Positions 46,730 through 59,849 are shown, counted from the stretch's first letter. The stretch is 64,000 nucleotides of DNA from Basidiobolus meristosporus CBS 931.73 (GCA_002104905.1 MCFE01000017.1:62001-126000), one strand, 5' to 3'. Notes: generated from the sequence alone by a model not told the origin. Numbers and translations: made by a program.

Positions 46730-48830
46730 TATTTGTTAACCTCTGCAAAAGTGCACACCTGCCACAATTGACATACTTCTATCACCTCAACTTTGCCGCT
46801 TTTTAGTGTGATGCTTGCAAAGCTGCCATATACCTTGTATTTCTGATAATGTATATATTTTGCAAACATATGTGTGGTTGCTGCCACTTCTGCCGTGAAT
46901 ATCTCCTTAATATATGTAAAGTACTCTTTAGTATTTTGCCAATATATTCCTACTCCTTGCAAGATTCTATTCCCCCCTTTGGGTGCATTCTAGCTCTTGG
47001 TTGTGTAAATTCTGTATTTTATGGTGTAGTTATTGGCTTACAACCAAGAGAAACCTGGAATAGTTTGGCAGAGTTTTCCTAATAAAAATTAGTTGCTTGT
47101 TGCACCCAACACATCTTTGCATTACTTGACAGATTACCCACACATTAGGGCTGCTTAGCTTTTTATTACCATAGGCATAGGTGTCTGCATGTGCACATCT
47201 GTCCTTGGTATTTTCGAACTCTTAATGGTCATCCTCCATATGTCATCTCATCACATCCATAACGGATTTAAACCTAATGTTCTTGGTGAGATTAGGATAA
47301 GGTAGTACATGCAACTTGACTTGTCTTCCTATCTCCTAACACTTCCACTCCATAGGAAACTCCAAAAAGTGAGGCAAGGCCCAATATTATCCACACACAA
47401 GCAAGTTGGAGTAGAGAATGGATACAGTAGCTGCAGAGATCAACAAGCACAGCTTTATGTTTGTAGAGTAGCTGCTCAAATCCTGTCACAAACTCCTTGC
47501 ACAACATCTGTAGATGCATCAAGTTGGCATTGGTGATATGCTTCTGGATAAATATTCCTAAAATGACAATCAATGACTCCCAATGCTTACAATGTAATCT
47601 TGGAAGATATGGCTTCAGAAGGCCACTTGAATAAATACATATTCAGTTGATCCAGACCTTGCGCTTGTATTGTTGCAGATGTGTATGAATGTTGATTGGA
47701 GCCTGTGAGAGGTAGTTATAGAATTGGATACTCTATAATATCTTGCCAGTTCTTTAAAGTTACTCCAGTATCTAATAGGGCCCATTTAGCTTGAAATGCC
47801 CCAGGTACCACTTGGTCATCAGTACAGGTATATTCTTGAAAGCAAATGCATTTCTCCCAGTGGAAAGCTTTGACTCCAACAGAAAACCTCTACCTTGAGT
47901 ATGTCTGCTTTCCAAATAATTCCATTTCCAGTCAATGAGTGATAGCTTGCCAACTTTGCTGCATTTGCATGCTGACTTTAGTATGTTCTCTTTGTGGGAA
48001 AATGATGTTTGTAGTATGGGTACTTAGGTAATAGTAATGTGTGTGAGTTATGGAATAAGTCCCCTGGATCCCACACATTCAACAGCAATCCCATTCATTT
48101 TGCCCAGAAAAGGCAGCTATCATGCTGATGGCTGCAGTGTCTCAAATGCAGATAGTAATATGCACTTTGACATAATGGCCATTCACTGCTATCACTCTGG
48201 AAAGCATACAAAATTCATGCAGCAATGGATCTAAGTTGCCAACTAGGTTGGACAGTAATTTAGGCCCGGATATCAGTGGGACTACCATCAGAATTTCTGC
48301 CCTAATACCATAAGATAGGTGGTAGACTCATGTTGATGAATATCAGTGGCCAGCAGGATTTGCTGGTAGTGTACTTGCTTTACAAGAACTCATCAAGCAC
48401 CAAGGCAAAGGCATGGTCATACAAACCATCAAAGTAGCCCTTGCTTTGTAGATCTTTGTAATAATTGCCCTAAAGTATATTGGATATGAATGCACTTGAG
48501 TAATTCTTGGTACAGTACTCTATTGCTTCACAATATTTGTCAGGCTGCATGAGCCTCTTTAAACAGGGTGTTGTGCAAATATATCCAGAGTGTGAACAAT
48601 GCTTTCCCCCAATAGTGGTGGATTCCTGACAAGTGAGACACCTTGCAATGGTGGCATTTGCTGATGTGAATGCCATGGAACTGTTAACACATACTGGTAT
48701 CACAACAGTCTCTAGGTCATATGTTACCAGCTGCATGACAGTTGTTTGTTTGTACCATGTGCATGGTAAGTTGCATCTGGGATGATTTTGCAAGAAGTAG
48801 TAGTAAATTTTCAAAGCCCCCATTTGCTAA
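46730..48830 (-). pseudogene. probable Tnp2-type (CACTA-like) transposase relic
   Basis: Read on the minus strand from 48823, a cysteine-bearing stretch (ARCLTCQESTTIGGKHCS) leads into a region with LKRLMQPDKYCEAIEYCTKN and, after frameshifts, YFDGLYDHAFALVLDEF. Later comes a decayed NxSLPP...GxxSDGSPTDIRA-like segment. The order recalls Tnp2 transposases (a CxxC segment, 'DxxDGxxY', 'NLPPxxR', 'GPKxP'). Many stops and frameshifts make the call tentative. A KDZ-type transposase is an alternative. Confidence 0.45.
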
Positions 48831-48947
48831 TATAAGTGGAAACACACCATATCTCTAGCTACATCCTCACATCAGTCAGCAGTATATGGACTATTGGACT
48901 CAATTGGCTCCATGGAGTATCCTCAGCATTTTTTTCCACAGGTGTTG

Positions 48948-49314
48948 TGTTACAAGTCTTGGTATAAGAGTTGTAGAGCAACAGGGAGTTTAGCTAGTAT
49001 TGTATTCACTAAAACTTGAACTGATTTTTATTGAGGTTCCAGCAGCTCCTTATATACATTTTGCCAGATCAATTGCTGACTAATTGTATTTCCTAATGTA
49101 GGTTGTGGCTGATGACTCATTTGATTGCATCATCATCACCCAATAAGATCCTACTTGATATATCTATTTCTGTCTGATAAGGATCTGCTGACTCATATAC
49201 TGACTAATGCTACTGATTTCATAGATAATACTGATATACTGATAACCTAAAAAGATACTAATTGATCTGACTAAAAACTGATCTAACTTAAACATTCAAG
49301 TGCAGATCATAACA
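48948..49314 (-). repeat. 3' LTR of gypsy copy B
   Basis: On the plus strand it runs TGTTACAAGTC to GATCATAACA. By element polarity it is the downstream LTR; the purine tract lies next to it at about 49315-49327. Confidence 0.9.
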
Positions 49315-49534
49315 TTCTCCCCTACTAAAGTTGAGAGGGTTCCCCTGAATCTCTTTTCTTGTGATACCAATATCTTGATGGTTCAGTATTTTCAGCAAGT
49401 CTTGCATGCTTGAGTCTGTCCCTATGCACTAAGTCTTCCCAGATATTGCCTTGTTTGTCCACCTGTTGGTAAGTTGCAAATGGACATTCTCTGATGATAT
49501 TGAATGGTCCTGTCCATTGTGGCTCAAAATTCTT

Positions 49535-50655
49535 TCAAGTGTTGTTTCTTAGCAACACAAAGTTCCCAACTGTCAATGCTTCTGGTGCTATAGTCTTATC
49601 AAATCTCTGCTTCATCTTTTCTGCACATTGAGATACTTTGGTCTGTTCCTCTTGACATCTTTGTTCCAGTTGCTGGAGTCTACTTGGCTGACTAAGTTCA
49701 TCTTCTAAGGCATCTGTAAGCTTGGGTTGTGTGAGATCTCCTGGAATCCTTGGTTCACATCCATACACTAAGTAAAATGGTGATTGCTGGGTGGTGTTGT
49801 GTACACTGACTCTGCATGCAAAAAGTGCTTGGTCTATATACTCATCCCATCTACTGACAACTCCATTTGCATACTTGGTCAGCATTTTTCCAAATAATCC
49901 ATTAAACCGCTCATTGCCTCCATTAGTTCTGGGGTGATATGCTGAGGTTTTCAAGTGTCTGATCTGCTGCATTTCCAGGTAAGCCTCAAATGTCTTTGCC
50001 ATAAAGTTTGCTCCTCTATCAGATAAGATCTCCACAGGGCATCCAAACTTCATCAGGATCTCATGGTAAATGAAACTTGCAACTTCTTGTTCACTGGCTA
50101 TTGGTACAGCTTTAGCAACTGGCCATTTAGTGGCATGGTCAATTGCTACTAGGATCCAATGGTTGCATTTCCTGGTGGTTGGCAGTCTTTCAATGCAGTC
50201 AATTCCCCATCTTTCAAATGGTCTTACAGGCTCCAAGGGGAAGAGTTTGGCAATTCTCTATGATTGTTTTGGTTGATTTGGCAATTTGGGCATGTTTTCA
50301 CTAGCTTCTGATTGTCTTGTTTCATTCTGGGCCACCACACTCTGGCTTTCACAAGACTATATGTTCCTTCAATCCCAAGATGTCCATATCCATTGTGTAG
50401 CTTATGTATTAAATCCAGGCAAGAAACATAAGGGCAGTAGGCTATAGGGCTTCCATCAACAATTTGGTAGAGTGTTTCATCCTGTACTACAAATTTGCTG
50501 GCTTCATCACGGATTATCTTCTTGATATCTTCATCCACCTTGTTAGGAATGGCTTGGTCCTCCAAGTACTTTGGTAATAGGCTAGGCCAATCTGATTCAT
50601 GCACCAAGTTGAGTTGTGCAACTTGATCTAATCTTGATAAGGCGTCAGCAACCAT
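49535..50655 (-). pseudogene. copy B integrase
   Basis: Two overlapping frames (50655-50224 and 50236-49535). The HHCC zinc-binding part contains HKLHNGYGHLGIEGTYSLVK and LVKTCPNCQINQ. The core carries VAIDHATKWPVAKAVP, LSDRGANFMAKTF and HPRTNGGNERFNGLFG. A frameshift separates the two frames, and the last frame ends early at 49535 before the basic tail. Confidence 0.85.
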
Positions 50656-50871
50656 GTTGTTTTTTCAAGGGCGTTAGACAATCTCCAGGTCAAATTGCTG
50701 AATGTATTCACTTCATCTTGTCATTCTTCTAGAGAGTACCCTCTGAGTAAATATATGCTTGAGGGAGGCATGATCAGTCTTCACAGTGCATTTGACTCCT
50801 TCAATATAGCATCTCCATGTCTTCAAACAGTGTATTATAGCAGGCATCTCCTTCTCATGGTCTGGATAGTT

Positions 50872-51407
50872 TTATTCTGCTGAGTTCAGTTTCTTGGACT
50901 CAAAGGCAACAGGGTAGTCCTTTCCCTTGTGTTCTTGGCTCAGCACTCCACCAATTGCATAATCTGAAGCATCTGTGCACAGGGTGAACTCTTTTCTGAA
51001 GTCTGGTATTCTTAAGCTTGGTAGCTTAGCAAGTTCATTCTTGAGTGTCTGGAAGGCAGTCTCACAAGCTATGTCCCACTTGTAGGTATTGTCTTTCTTG
51101 AGAATATCAGTTAAAGGGGCTGCAATACTTGCAAATGACTTGACAAATCTCTGATAATACAAAACCATTCCAAGGAATGATCTAGGCTCTGATATGCTAT
51201 GGGGCTGCTTCAGATTCTTTATTACTTCCACCTTCTTTGGGTCTAAGGTTACCCCTGTGCTAGTCACTATGTGTCCCAGATATTCAGCATGTTCCTTGAA
51301 GAATTCACACTTGACTAGCTTGCCATATAGCTTGTTCTCTCTTAGTTTCTTCAAGACCTTTTCAATGTGCAGTACGTGATCCTCTTCTGTCTTGCTGTAT
51401 ATCAATA
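50872..51407 (-). pseudogene. copy B reverse transcriptase end and RNase H
   Basis: Resumes after the MITE with LIYSKTEEDHVLHIEKVL, then GHIVTSTGVTLDPKKVEVI and RNase H FTLCTDASDYAIGGVLSQE. A stop at 50872 interrupts RNase H. Confidence 0.82.
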
Positions 51408-51616
51408 GACTTGTTCCATCATTCCAGCTGATCATAGTGCCTGATAGTGCCATAGCATGCCAGATGGTGCCTGATCATGCCACAGAGTGCCAGATGGTGC
51501 CATAAAGTGCCAATTTGGGATCAAAATTGACATGCATATGACCCTAGAATATCAAATTAATAACAAAATATACAGCACTTTCTGGCACTATGATCAATGG
51601 CACAATGGAACAAGTC
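51408..51616. mobile_element. MITE inserted in the reverse transcriptase gene
   Basis: A 209-bp insert lies between TA dinucleotides (51406-51407 and 51617-51618), which is the target duplication of Tc1/mariner-type elements. Its ends form imperfect inverted repeats of about 34 bp (GACTTGTTCCAT...GATCATAGTGCC). Next to the left end is a series of about eight 10-bp units containing RTGCC (51436-51515). It has no coding capacity. Taking out the insert with one TA puts the two halves of the reverse transcriptase frame back in phase. Confidence 0.88.
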
Positions 51617-51618
51617 TA

Positions 51619-52183
51619 ATATATCATCCAGGTAGATTATCACAAACTTGTCTAAGTACTCCTGATAAACAGTCTGCATCAGTGTCATGAATGTTGCAGG
51701 GGCATTAGTGAGGCCAAAACTCATGACTAAGTACTTGTAATGTCCATATCTGGTCCTGAATGCTGTCTTAGGGATATCTTCTGGTTGCACCCTAATCTGG
51801 TTGTATCCTGACATGAGGTCAATCTTGCTGGAAATAGTGGCTCCATTAAGTTGGTCCAAAAGCTCATCAATCCAAGGTATGGGGTACTTATTCTTGACGG
51901 TAACTGAGTTCAGGGCTCTGTAGTCAATGCACATCCTAAGTGTTCCATCCTTCTTTTTCACAAAAAGCACTGGTGCTCCCCAAGGTGACTTGCTGGGTGT
52001 GATGTATCCTTGCTCCAATAGCTGATCACTTTGTCTCTTCATTTCCTCCAATTCCAATGGACTCATTCTGTAAGGTGCCTTGCTCACTTGAGGGCTATTG
52101 CCTGTGTCAATGGCATGATCCACATCTCTGACCGGTGGTAGGCTTACAAGCTCATCTGGAAACACATCTGAATATTTCTTCAA
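51619..52183 (-). pseudogene. copy B reverse transcriptase, upstream part
   Basis: Contains [52 protein letters not shown] and the catalytic YLDD in [10 protein letters not shown], directly before the MITE. Confidence 0.88.
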
Positions 52184-53133
52184 GAGAGTCTGGACCTGCT
52201 GGGGTGCTGGGGTAGCAGAATCTCCTGTAATACTGCCATGAGGAACATCTGGGTACCTTTTCTAAGCGCTCTACAGAACTGGGTCTTGCTAAGTTCACTT
52301 GTCTCACACATACTGGAATTGACCAAGTTGAAATCCAGCCTGGCAGGTAATAGCTCATAGGCCTTGTTGTCCTTTTGGATCTGAGTTGCATGGGTTCTCC
52401 AGTTGATTGATGGATTACAACAAAATAGCCAGGTTTTTCCAAGTACAAGGTCAAACTTGCAGTTCCCAAATATATAAGCCTGTAGGTCTTCTTCATAGTC
52501 ATTGATCTTCATTCTTACTGGCTGAGTAATACGGTTGATTATGTGTGAGTTCCCATCAGCTGTTGAGACTGAAGTAGATTTGGTAGGTTCTGAGTTGATT
52601 GCAGCTTTCAAAGCAAATTGCTCTGACATGTACTCATGAGATGCTCCTGAGTCAATCATGATCTTGGCAGGTACTCCATTGATTACTCCATTCAAGTACA
52701 ATAACTTCCCAGAGTTTGAGGTCATTTGGGACAAGTACTCTTCTGTCATATGGAAGGTGAGTTCCAAGTCTTCTTCAAGCTCATCTTCCACATTACTGTG
52801 TTCATGGGACTCAATATGGTTGAAGGTTCTTGTTGGCTGGTGTCCATTTCTTCTCTGAGGGCAGTACTTTGCAACATGTCCTTGTTGGTTGCAATTGAAG
52901 CAAAGTCCTTCCTTCTTACATTCTTCTGAGGTAGGATTCTTCTGCATAGCATCTATTTCCATTGGTACTGCTTCTGACTGTCTTCTTTCATAACGGTTGT
53001 AGCCTTTCAGATTAGTCACTGTAGGCTTCCCAACTTCAAACATAGCTGAGTCATAGTCAATGGCAATCTTGATGGCTTCTTCAATAGTCTGAGGCCTTTG
53101 ATAATTCACCTCCTTGCATGTTCTTTCTTTCAA
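52180..53133 (-). pseudogene. copy B gag end, CCHC knuckle and protease
   Basis: CFNCNQQGHVAKYC is a standard retroviral-type knuckle (CX2CX4HX4C) at about 52870-52910. The aspartic protease motif IMIDSGASHEYMSEQFALK is at about 52600-52660. The frame reads past the reverse transcriptase start in another frame, and a frameshift near 52180 links them. Confidence 0.85.
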
Positions 53134-53145
53134 CCCATCAATAAA

Positions 53146-53577
53146 CTATTCAACTTGATCCAGGGGGTCCATTGTTTCAATTTGCCCTAGTAGACATCTG
53201 TACTCATAGATGTATTCTTGAACCATTCCTTTCTGTCTGAGTGTCTTTAGCTTCCTTCTTAGTAGTGTCTGCTGGTGTGGAGGTTCAAAAGCATCCCAAA
53301 TTTCCAACACAAACTCATACCAGGTAGAGATTGTAGAGCATCCCATCATAGTGGCTGACCTGATCTTGTTGTGGTACCACTGTAAAGTTGCATCTGCCAG
53401 GTAAGAAGCTGCATAATGTAACTTGCTTTCTGAAGCAATTCCTTTAGCTTTAAAAGATTCTTCAATCTGAAAGAGCCAAGTTCCCAGGTTTTCATTGACT
53501 CTGCCATGGTACTGGTTGACCTTCACATTAAGGTTGCTCTTAACAGGGCTTTGCTGGTTCTGAGCCATGGTAGTCAT
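53146..53577 (-). pseudogene. copy B gag, N-terminal part
   Basis: MTTMAQNQQSPVKSNLNVKV opens a retrotransposon gag domain: YLADATLQWYHNK, IWDAFEPPHQQTLLRRKLKT, YIYEYRCLLGQIE. A stop right after DPLDQVE separates it from the next frame. Confidence 0.85.
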
Positions 53578-53704
53578 TCCTTGTTGCTGTTAGCTGTGGA
53601 TCTGGAGTAACTGTTGCTGTTGGGCCAGGATTTGCTGCATGGCATTCTTCCATTCTTGATTGTCCAACATCTTGAGGGTGGTTTCTGGTTATTGCTGCTA
53701 CCAA

Positions 53705-54072
53705 TGTTACAAGTCTTGGTATAAGAGTTGTAGAGCAATAGGGAGTCTAGCTAGTATTGTATTGACTAAAACTTGAACTGATTTTTATTGAGGTTCCAGC
53801 AGCTCCTTATATACATTTTGCCAGATCAACTGCTGACTAATTGTATTTCCTAATGTAGGTTGTGGCTGATGACTCATTTGATTGCATCATCATCACCCAA
53901 TAAGATCCTACTTAATTTATCTATTTCTGTCTGATAAGGATCTGCTGATTCATTTGCTGACTAATGCTACTGATTTCATAGATAATACTGGTATATTGAT
54001 AACCTAAAAAGATACTAATTGATCTGACTAAAAACTGATCTAACTTAAATATTCAAGTGGCAGATCATAACA
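53705..54072 (-). repeat. 5' LTR of gypsy copy B
   Basis: Nearly identical to the LTR at 48948-49314. On the minus strand it is followed by TTGGTAGCAGCAATAACC. TGGTAGC matches the 3' acceptor end of initiator tRNA-Met, used as primer by yeast Ty elements. Confidence 0.9.
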
Positions 54073-54680
54073 GTTGTCTCATTGCAAACAGGGATTTTGC
54101 CAGGCTCATGCAGAGTACTGTTGTTAGGGAAGATAGGCTCACAATCCATTAGTGAGCCTGCTTCTTCAGAGCTATCACTCTGCTTGCCATATTCAGAAGG
54201 CTAGGGTGAGCCTAAAGGCTTCACAAACTCACCTGACACAGTTTCACAAGGTGACAAGCATGGCCAGGTGCCATTATAGAAGTATTAAGTGTCTGGCAAG
54301 ATATTGTTAGTACAGTAGGGACTGATCAATGGCCAAATATGACTTGTGGGGCAAAACTCTGGCTTTGATCCCTGTAATACTTCCTATGCTATCTGCATGC
54401 TTGATGGCTGAGAGGCTTGCTACAATAGCCATACAGTCTTTCTTCTCTTCTCTGATGGCATTGAATCTAAGTAGTCTTGCCCATGGGGCAAACCATGTGA
54501 CACTTAACAGTGCCATGCTAGTATATCTTTTTTCTGTCAATACTCATATGAATTCAAGACATTTTTGTATTTGATACAATGCACCAACATGAATGTAAGA
54601 TCAATGATGCCCTGCCATAGTAAGCATTATAAATAAAGTTGTGGCACCAGCTACACTTGTATATGAAGCACCATTTCCCC
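54073..54680. other. repeat-derived spacer
   Basis: About 600 bp between gypsy copy B and a copia relic. No domain recognised; open frames here have no family features. Confidence 0.3.
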
Positions 54681-57151
54681 TGTTACAATATAAGAAGCAA
54701 TATAGATATAAGGAACTTATCAAGAAATTGTGGTAATTGTCAAACTGTTGCTGATTCATGAGTAAACTCAGTATTTATACCTTCTTAGAAATTTACAACT
54801 GTAACACTAAGTAATAAGAGCTTCTCATCACCCATGAGCATTCTGCAACAGTTTTGCAGTTGGTATATTATGTTTGGTAAAACTGCTAATTTGATCTTGA
54901 AAATAGGGGTATAATCATTGGATCATAGATCTGAAGAAGGTGGCAAAGTTAGGGCTGTTAGTAAGCCCTACAGTGAGCAAGACTACTTCTGAGTTGTTGA
55001 GTAAATTTTCAGCTGCTGAATGATATCAAATAGTTCAATATTTCAACACTCCCCCTTGACTAAATAGTATCTTAATCCTAATTCTTTTCTGAGATTTTCA
55101 AATTGCAGCCTAGCTAGTAGTTTGTCAATATATCTGCCACCATTTTGTCAGTTGGGCAGTAAACTAGCTCTACTAAGTTATTTACTATGGCTTTGCTCAC
55201 AAAGTGATGTTGTATATTTATGTGCTTGGTTCTAACATGATTAGTAGGATTCCCAGCTAGTGAAGCACAACCTTGGTTGTCCTTGTATATACATGATGGT
55301 TCATCTGGATTAAAACTTAAGCCTCTGAATATTTTTGTAGCCATATAGCCTCCCTAGTTGCTTAACAAATAGCCATATACTCAGCTTCAGTTGTAGATAG
55401 GGCCACAGCTGGTTGTTTTTTGCAATACCAAGTAATAGCTACACCAGTAAAAGAAAATCATACCCAGCGGTAGTGCTTGACTGCTGTGGTCTGATCTGAT
55501 GTGCTGTTTTGCATAAATTGACTGACTATTCCAGCTACCACTGAATATCTGGACATGTACACCCCATGAGCTACTTCAGGCTACCAGCTAGTGATTGATA
55601 GAGAAAGTTTTGGTCCATACTTGAGCCTATTTCACCTAAAATTAGTTGAGATTTACTCACTTTTAGGTTATTGTCCATAGGGGTAGCTGCAGGCACATAC
55701 TTTCCAATTTGAAGCATCTCAGAATGTACCTAAGGTACTTAAATTGATTCAACACAGTTTTCTGCCTAAAATAAGGTATTTAACTCCAATTCCAAGTGAA
55801 TAGCTCAATTTTCCAGGACCTTTCATTACAAACTTGCTGAAGTGAGCTGACTTGTCTGTTGAAGTGCCTCCTGGGCACTTGTAGCTATTATTAGCTTGCA
55901 AACTAGGATGATCATACCCTTTACAAGCTGCTTTTCATATATACTGTGACCTGCAGTGCTATAAATAAGCCAGTTCTTTTCTAGATATATGTCAATCTTG
56001 TTATATCATGCTCTAGGCGCCTGCTTAAGCCCATAATACAATATCATAATTCCAAAAACCTTTCGGGGGCTTTTTAGATTGGTAAAACCTTCTGGTTGCT
56101 CAATATATAGTTTGTAGAAAATTCCCATTTAGAAAGGCTGTTTTGTGTTCATTTGGCTTTATACAGCTGCCAGGGCAAGAACTGTTCTAATGAAGTTAAA
56201 CTTGGCAACTGGAGTAAGTGTTTTCTTAAAATCTAGTCCCAGGATCTGGGAATAGCTGTAGCTACCAATCTAGCCTTGTACTAATCAATGGTACTATTTG
56301 AGGTTATCATGGTCTTGTAAACCCATCTACATCCCATTGGCTTTCTCCTGTTTGGTAAATCCACCAGCTCCCATGTTCTAGCCCTGATCAGTTATTAGTA
56401 CTCCCCCTGCATAGCTTGTTACCACATTGTAGCATCTGCACTTTGCATTGCCTGTACCAGATTCTGAGGTGTGGTACATAAGGCCAGATAAGCTTCTTCA
56501 AGATCAATAGATGTCTGCAACCAGGATCCTGGGATATTGGTTATCCTGGTATATCTCCTCACTGTGATAATCTGCTCTGATCTGCAACTGGTGAAGTTCT
56601 CTTTCATAACTGACTGAACTATGAATGTATCTTCTTCAATAGTGTTGATTGCATCATCAGGCATCTAGCCAATGATTTCAGTGGCTTTCTGATCCAAATT
56701 CTTCTCAGATACAATGTCACTACTCTTGATCAGCTTCTGACTTTTGCCACCATACACTCTATACCCTTTGGATTTTTTAAATTATCCAAGAAGAACCCTT
56801 TTCTAATATATAAGGAACTTATTAAGAAATAGTGAAAATAGTTGAACTGCTGTTTATTCATATTGAGGCTCAATATTTATACCTATGTAGGAGTAATACA
56901 GCTGTGATACCAAGTAAGGAGGGTTTCTTGACATTCAGGATCATTTTGCTGCAGTTTCTGGGCTAGTACAAAATGTTTGGTAAAAGTCTTAACTTGATCT
57001 TAACTATAGGGAAATATTCTTAGGATCATAGACCTGAAGAAAGTGGCAATGTAAGGGCTGCTGGTTAGTCCTACACTGACCAAGACTTGTCCTGAATTGG
57101 TAAGTAAATTTTCAGTAGTTGAATGACCCCAAATAGTGCAATATTTGAACA
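54681..57151 (-). mobile_element. second copia-type element, internally deleted
   Basis: Two eroded LTR-like repeats (54681-55048, TGTTACAATATAAG to TTTCAACA; and about 56797-57151) flank 1.7 kb. On the minus strand this reads as the start of a copia reverse transcriptase (TWELVDLPNRRKPMGCRWVYKTM) and its RNase H end at 55114-55344 (YKDNQGCASLAGNPTNHVRT, ...ADILT). Gag, protease, integrase and the middle of reverse transcriptase are missing or unreadable. Many stops are present. Confidence 0.75.
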
Positions 57152-58321
57152 TCCCCTTTGTTTTGCCTCACTTGCATAAATATGCTGCCTAAATATAAAG
57201 TAAAGTTGTCTGGTTCCCAACCAAACCTCACCACTGACAGCAGCAGAGGAACAGTTTGACAACAGCTTTCTTTGACATTCAGTACAACAAGCAGAGCCAC
57301 AACCAAAAAAGGCCCTATGGAGAGCATGCCCACTGAAGGTAATAATGCAGACTCCTCAGGCTCTCAGCCTAATAGGCAATTGGGAATTTTTATGGGCTGC
57401 AAGCTGACCATACTGCTGCAGCAGCTGAGAATATAGCAAAAGCAGCACCCTCTGCTGAAGTCCCGCAAGTGGCCATGATAACACCATCACCACCTGTATT
57501 AGCAAGTATGTAGTCAGCTCATACCAAAGCATTAATGAGGTAATGAGGTGCAGCGGCTGACAGGGTAGATGCAATGGCCCAGAGAAATCAGGACATAATC
57601 CAGAAGTAGGATGAGCAGACAAAAGGTGCAGAGCAAGCAATATCCCAGGTAGAGAAAGCAATATCTTTGCTGCTAAGAAGGAACTCAAGTAGCCCAAAGT
57701 CACAGCCAAGAATTAAGCTATTTCCCAATGTAACAGCAGAGGAACATTGCATGGTCTTTGAAGCATAACACCAGTGCACAAAGATAAAGTCTACAAAAAA
57801 CTCATCACAGTGTGGGAGGGGGAGAATGTAGTGTTTATACCAAATCCTAAAAATCTGAAGACATTGTAGATCCATCAAGCTGTTGAGTGCAATGATGAAG
57901 AGTGAGCTAATACTCAGGAGGCCAGTAGAAGTCTAGCACACCAACACTTTAGGGCCAGCATACCATGGGACCATCAGCAGCTCAAGGCCAAGTAGAATGT
58001 ACTTGACCTGTTTCATAAGCATTATCCTGGATTCAAATAAGCAAATGGATTCAGGGCCAGCATTAATATACTGAGAGAGCATCTCAAGAATAGTAGATAA
58101 TATCAGAGGCAGAAGAATAAGGATGCAATGGCTAAAAACCAGCAGCTTTGTCAAGTGCCTGTTACAACAAGGGCTAAAAGCTCCATACAAGCATCAAAGA
58201 GATATCAGGAAGCTGGAAGAGTGCCAATCAGGGACAAGCAGGCTGTCACAGATGCACTAGCACATCATTTATCAAGGAAAAGTCTGGTTCCACTAAAGAA
58301 GCATGCAGTCAAAGTAGCAGT
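57152..58321. other. unclassified degenerate repeat sequence
   Basis: Decayed coding-like sequence on the plus strand. One frame carries NVLDLFHKHYPGFK and ASINILREHLKNSR near 57990-58100, another [20 protein letters not shown]-like residues near 58250. Perhaps it is part of a transposon gene. It ends abruptly where gypsy copy C begins. Confidence 0.35.
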
Positions 58322-59849
58322 GTGCTTAGGATGTGCATTGACTACAGAGCCCCCAACTCAGTTACTGTAAAGAATAAGTACTTTATACCTTGGATTGATG
58401 AGCTTTTGGACCAACTCAATGGAGCCACTATATTCAGCAAGATTGACCTCATGTCAGGATACAATCAGATTAGAGTGAAGCCAGAAGACATCCTTAAGAC
58501 AGCATTCAGGTCTATATACAGACACTACAAGTACTTAGTCATGAGCTTTGGCCTTACCAATGCCCCTGCAACCTTCATGACCATGATGCAAACAGTTGTC
58601 CAGAAGTTCTGAGACAAGTTTGTTGATATATACCTAGACATCATATTGATATGAATCAAAACAGAAGTGGATCACTTGGTGCACATTGAAACAGTCTTGA
58701 AAAGCTAAGAGAGAACAAGCTATATGGTAAGCCAGCAAAGTGTGAATTTTTGAAGGAACATGTTGAATAGCTGGGACACATATTAAGCAGTACAGGAGTG
58801 ACCTTAGACCCTAAAAAGGTTGAAGTTATCAAGAATCTGGAGCAGCCCTGTAGCATATCAGAACTCAGATATTTCTTGGAGTGGTTTCCTATTATTGGAG
58901 ATTTGTCAAGTCCTTTGCAAATATTGCAGCTCCTTTAACTGATATTCTCAAGAAAGATAACACCTTGAAGTGGGACATAGCCTGTGATACTGCCTTTCAG
59001 ATGCTCAAGAATGAACTTGCTAAGCTGCCAAGCTTAAGAATCCCAGACTTCAAAAAAAAAGTTTGCTCTGTATACATATGCTTCAGACTATGCAATTGGT
59101 GGAGTGCTGAGCCAAGAACATGAGGGAAAGGACTATCTAGCTGCCGTTGAGTCCAAGATATTGAACTCAACAGAACAAAACTATCTAGTGCATGAGAAGG
59201 AGAGGCTTGCAATAATGTACTGCTTGAAGACATGGAGATGCTATATTAAAGGAGTCAAGTGCACTGTGAAGACTGAACATGCCTTACTCAAGTATATATT
59301 TACTCCAAAGGTACTGTACAGTTTAATGACAAGATGGAGTGAATACACTCAGCAATTTGACTTGGAGATTGTCTACTGCCCTGGGAAAAACAGCATGGTT
59401 GCTGATGTCTTAGCCAGACAAGAACAAGTTGCACAACTCAACTTAGTGCATGAGTCAGATTGGCTTAACTTATTACCAAAGTACTTAGAAGACCAAGCCA
59501 TTCCTAATGATGTAGATGTGGAGATCAAGAAGATAATCCAGGATGAAGCCAGCAAAACTGTAGTATAGGATGAAACACTTTACCAAATTGTTAATAGAAG
59601 CCCTATTGCCTATTGCCCTTATGTTGCTTGCCTGAGTTTAATACATGAGCTACACACTGAATATGGACATCTAAGAACTAAAGGAACCTAAAGTCTTGTG
59701 AAATCCAGAGCATGGTGGCCCGGAATGAAACAAGATACTGCAAAGCAAGTGAAACATTCCCTAATTGCCAAATCAACCCAGGCCAACCAAAGAGAATTCC
59801 AGAGTTTTTTCCCTTAGAGCCTGTATGACCATTTGAGAGATTGTGTATA

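Larger units (their letters stand above)
48948..54072 (-). mobile_element. gypsy family 2, copy B, full length
   Basis: Two LTRs of 367-368 bp (48948-49314 and 53705-54072) differ at only about a dozen positions, so this is the youngest copy. A 4-bp target duplication GTTG flanks it (48944-48947 and 54073-54076). In minus-strand order: a primer site TGGTAGC... next to the 5' LTR, gag, CCHC knuckle, protease, reverse transcriptase split by a MITE, RNase H, integrase, a polypurine tract (TAGTAGGGGAGAA) and the 3' LTR. A few stops and frameshifts remain, so it is not autonomous as it stands. Confidence 0.93.
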
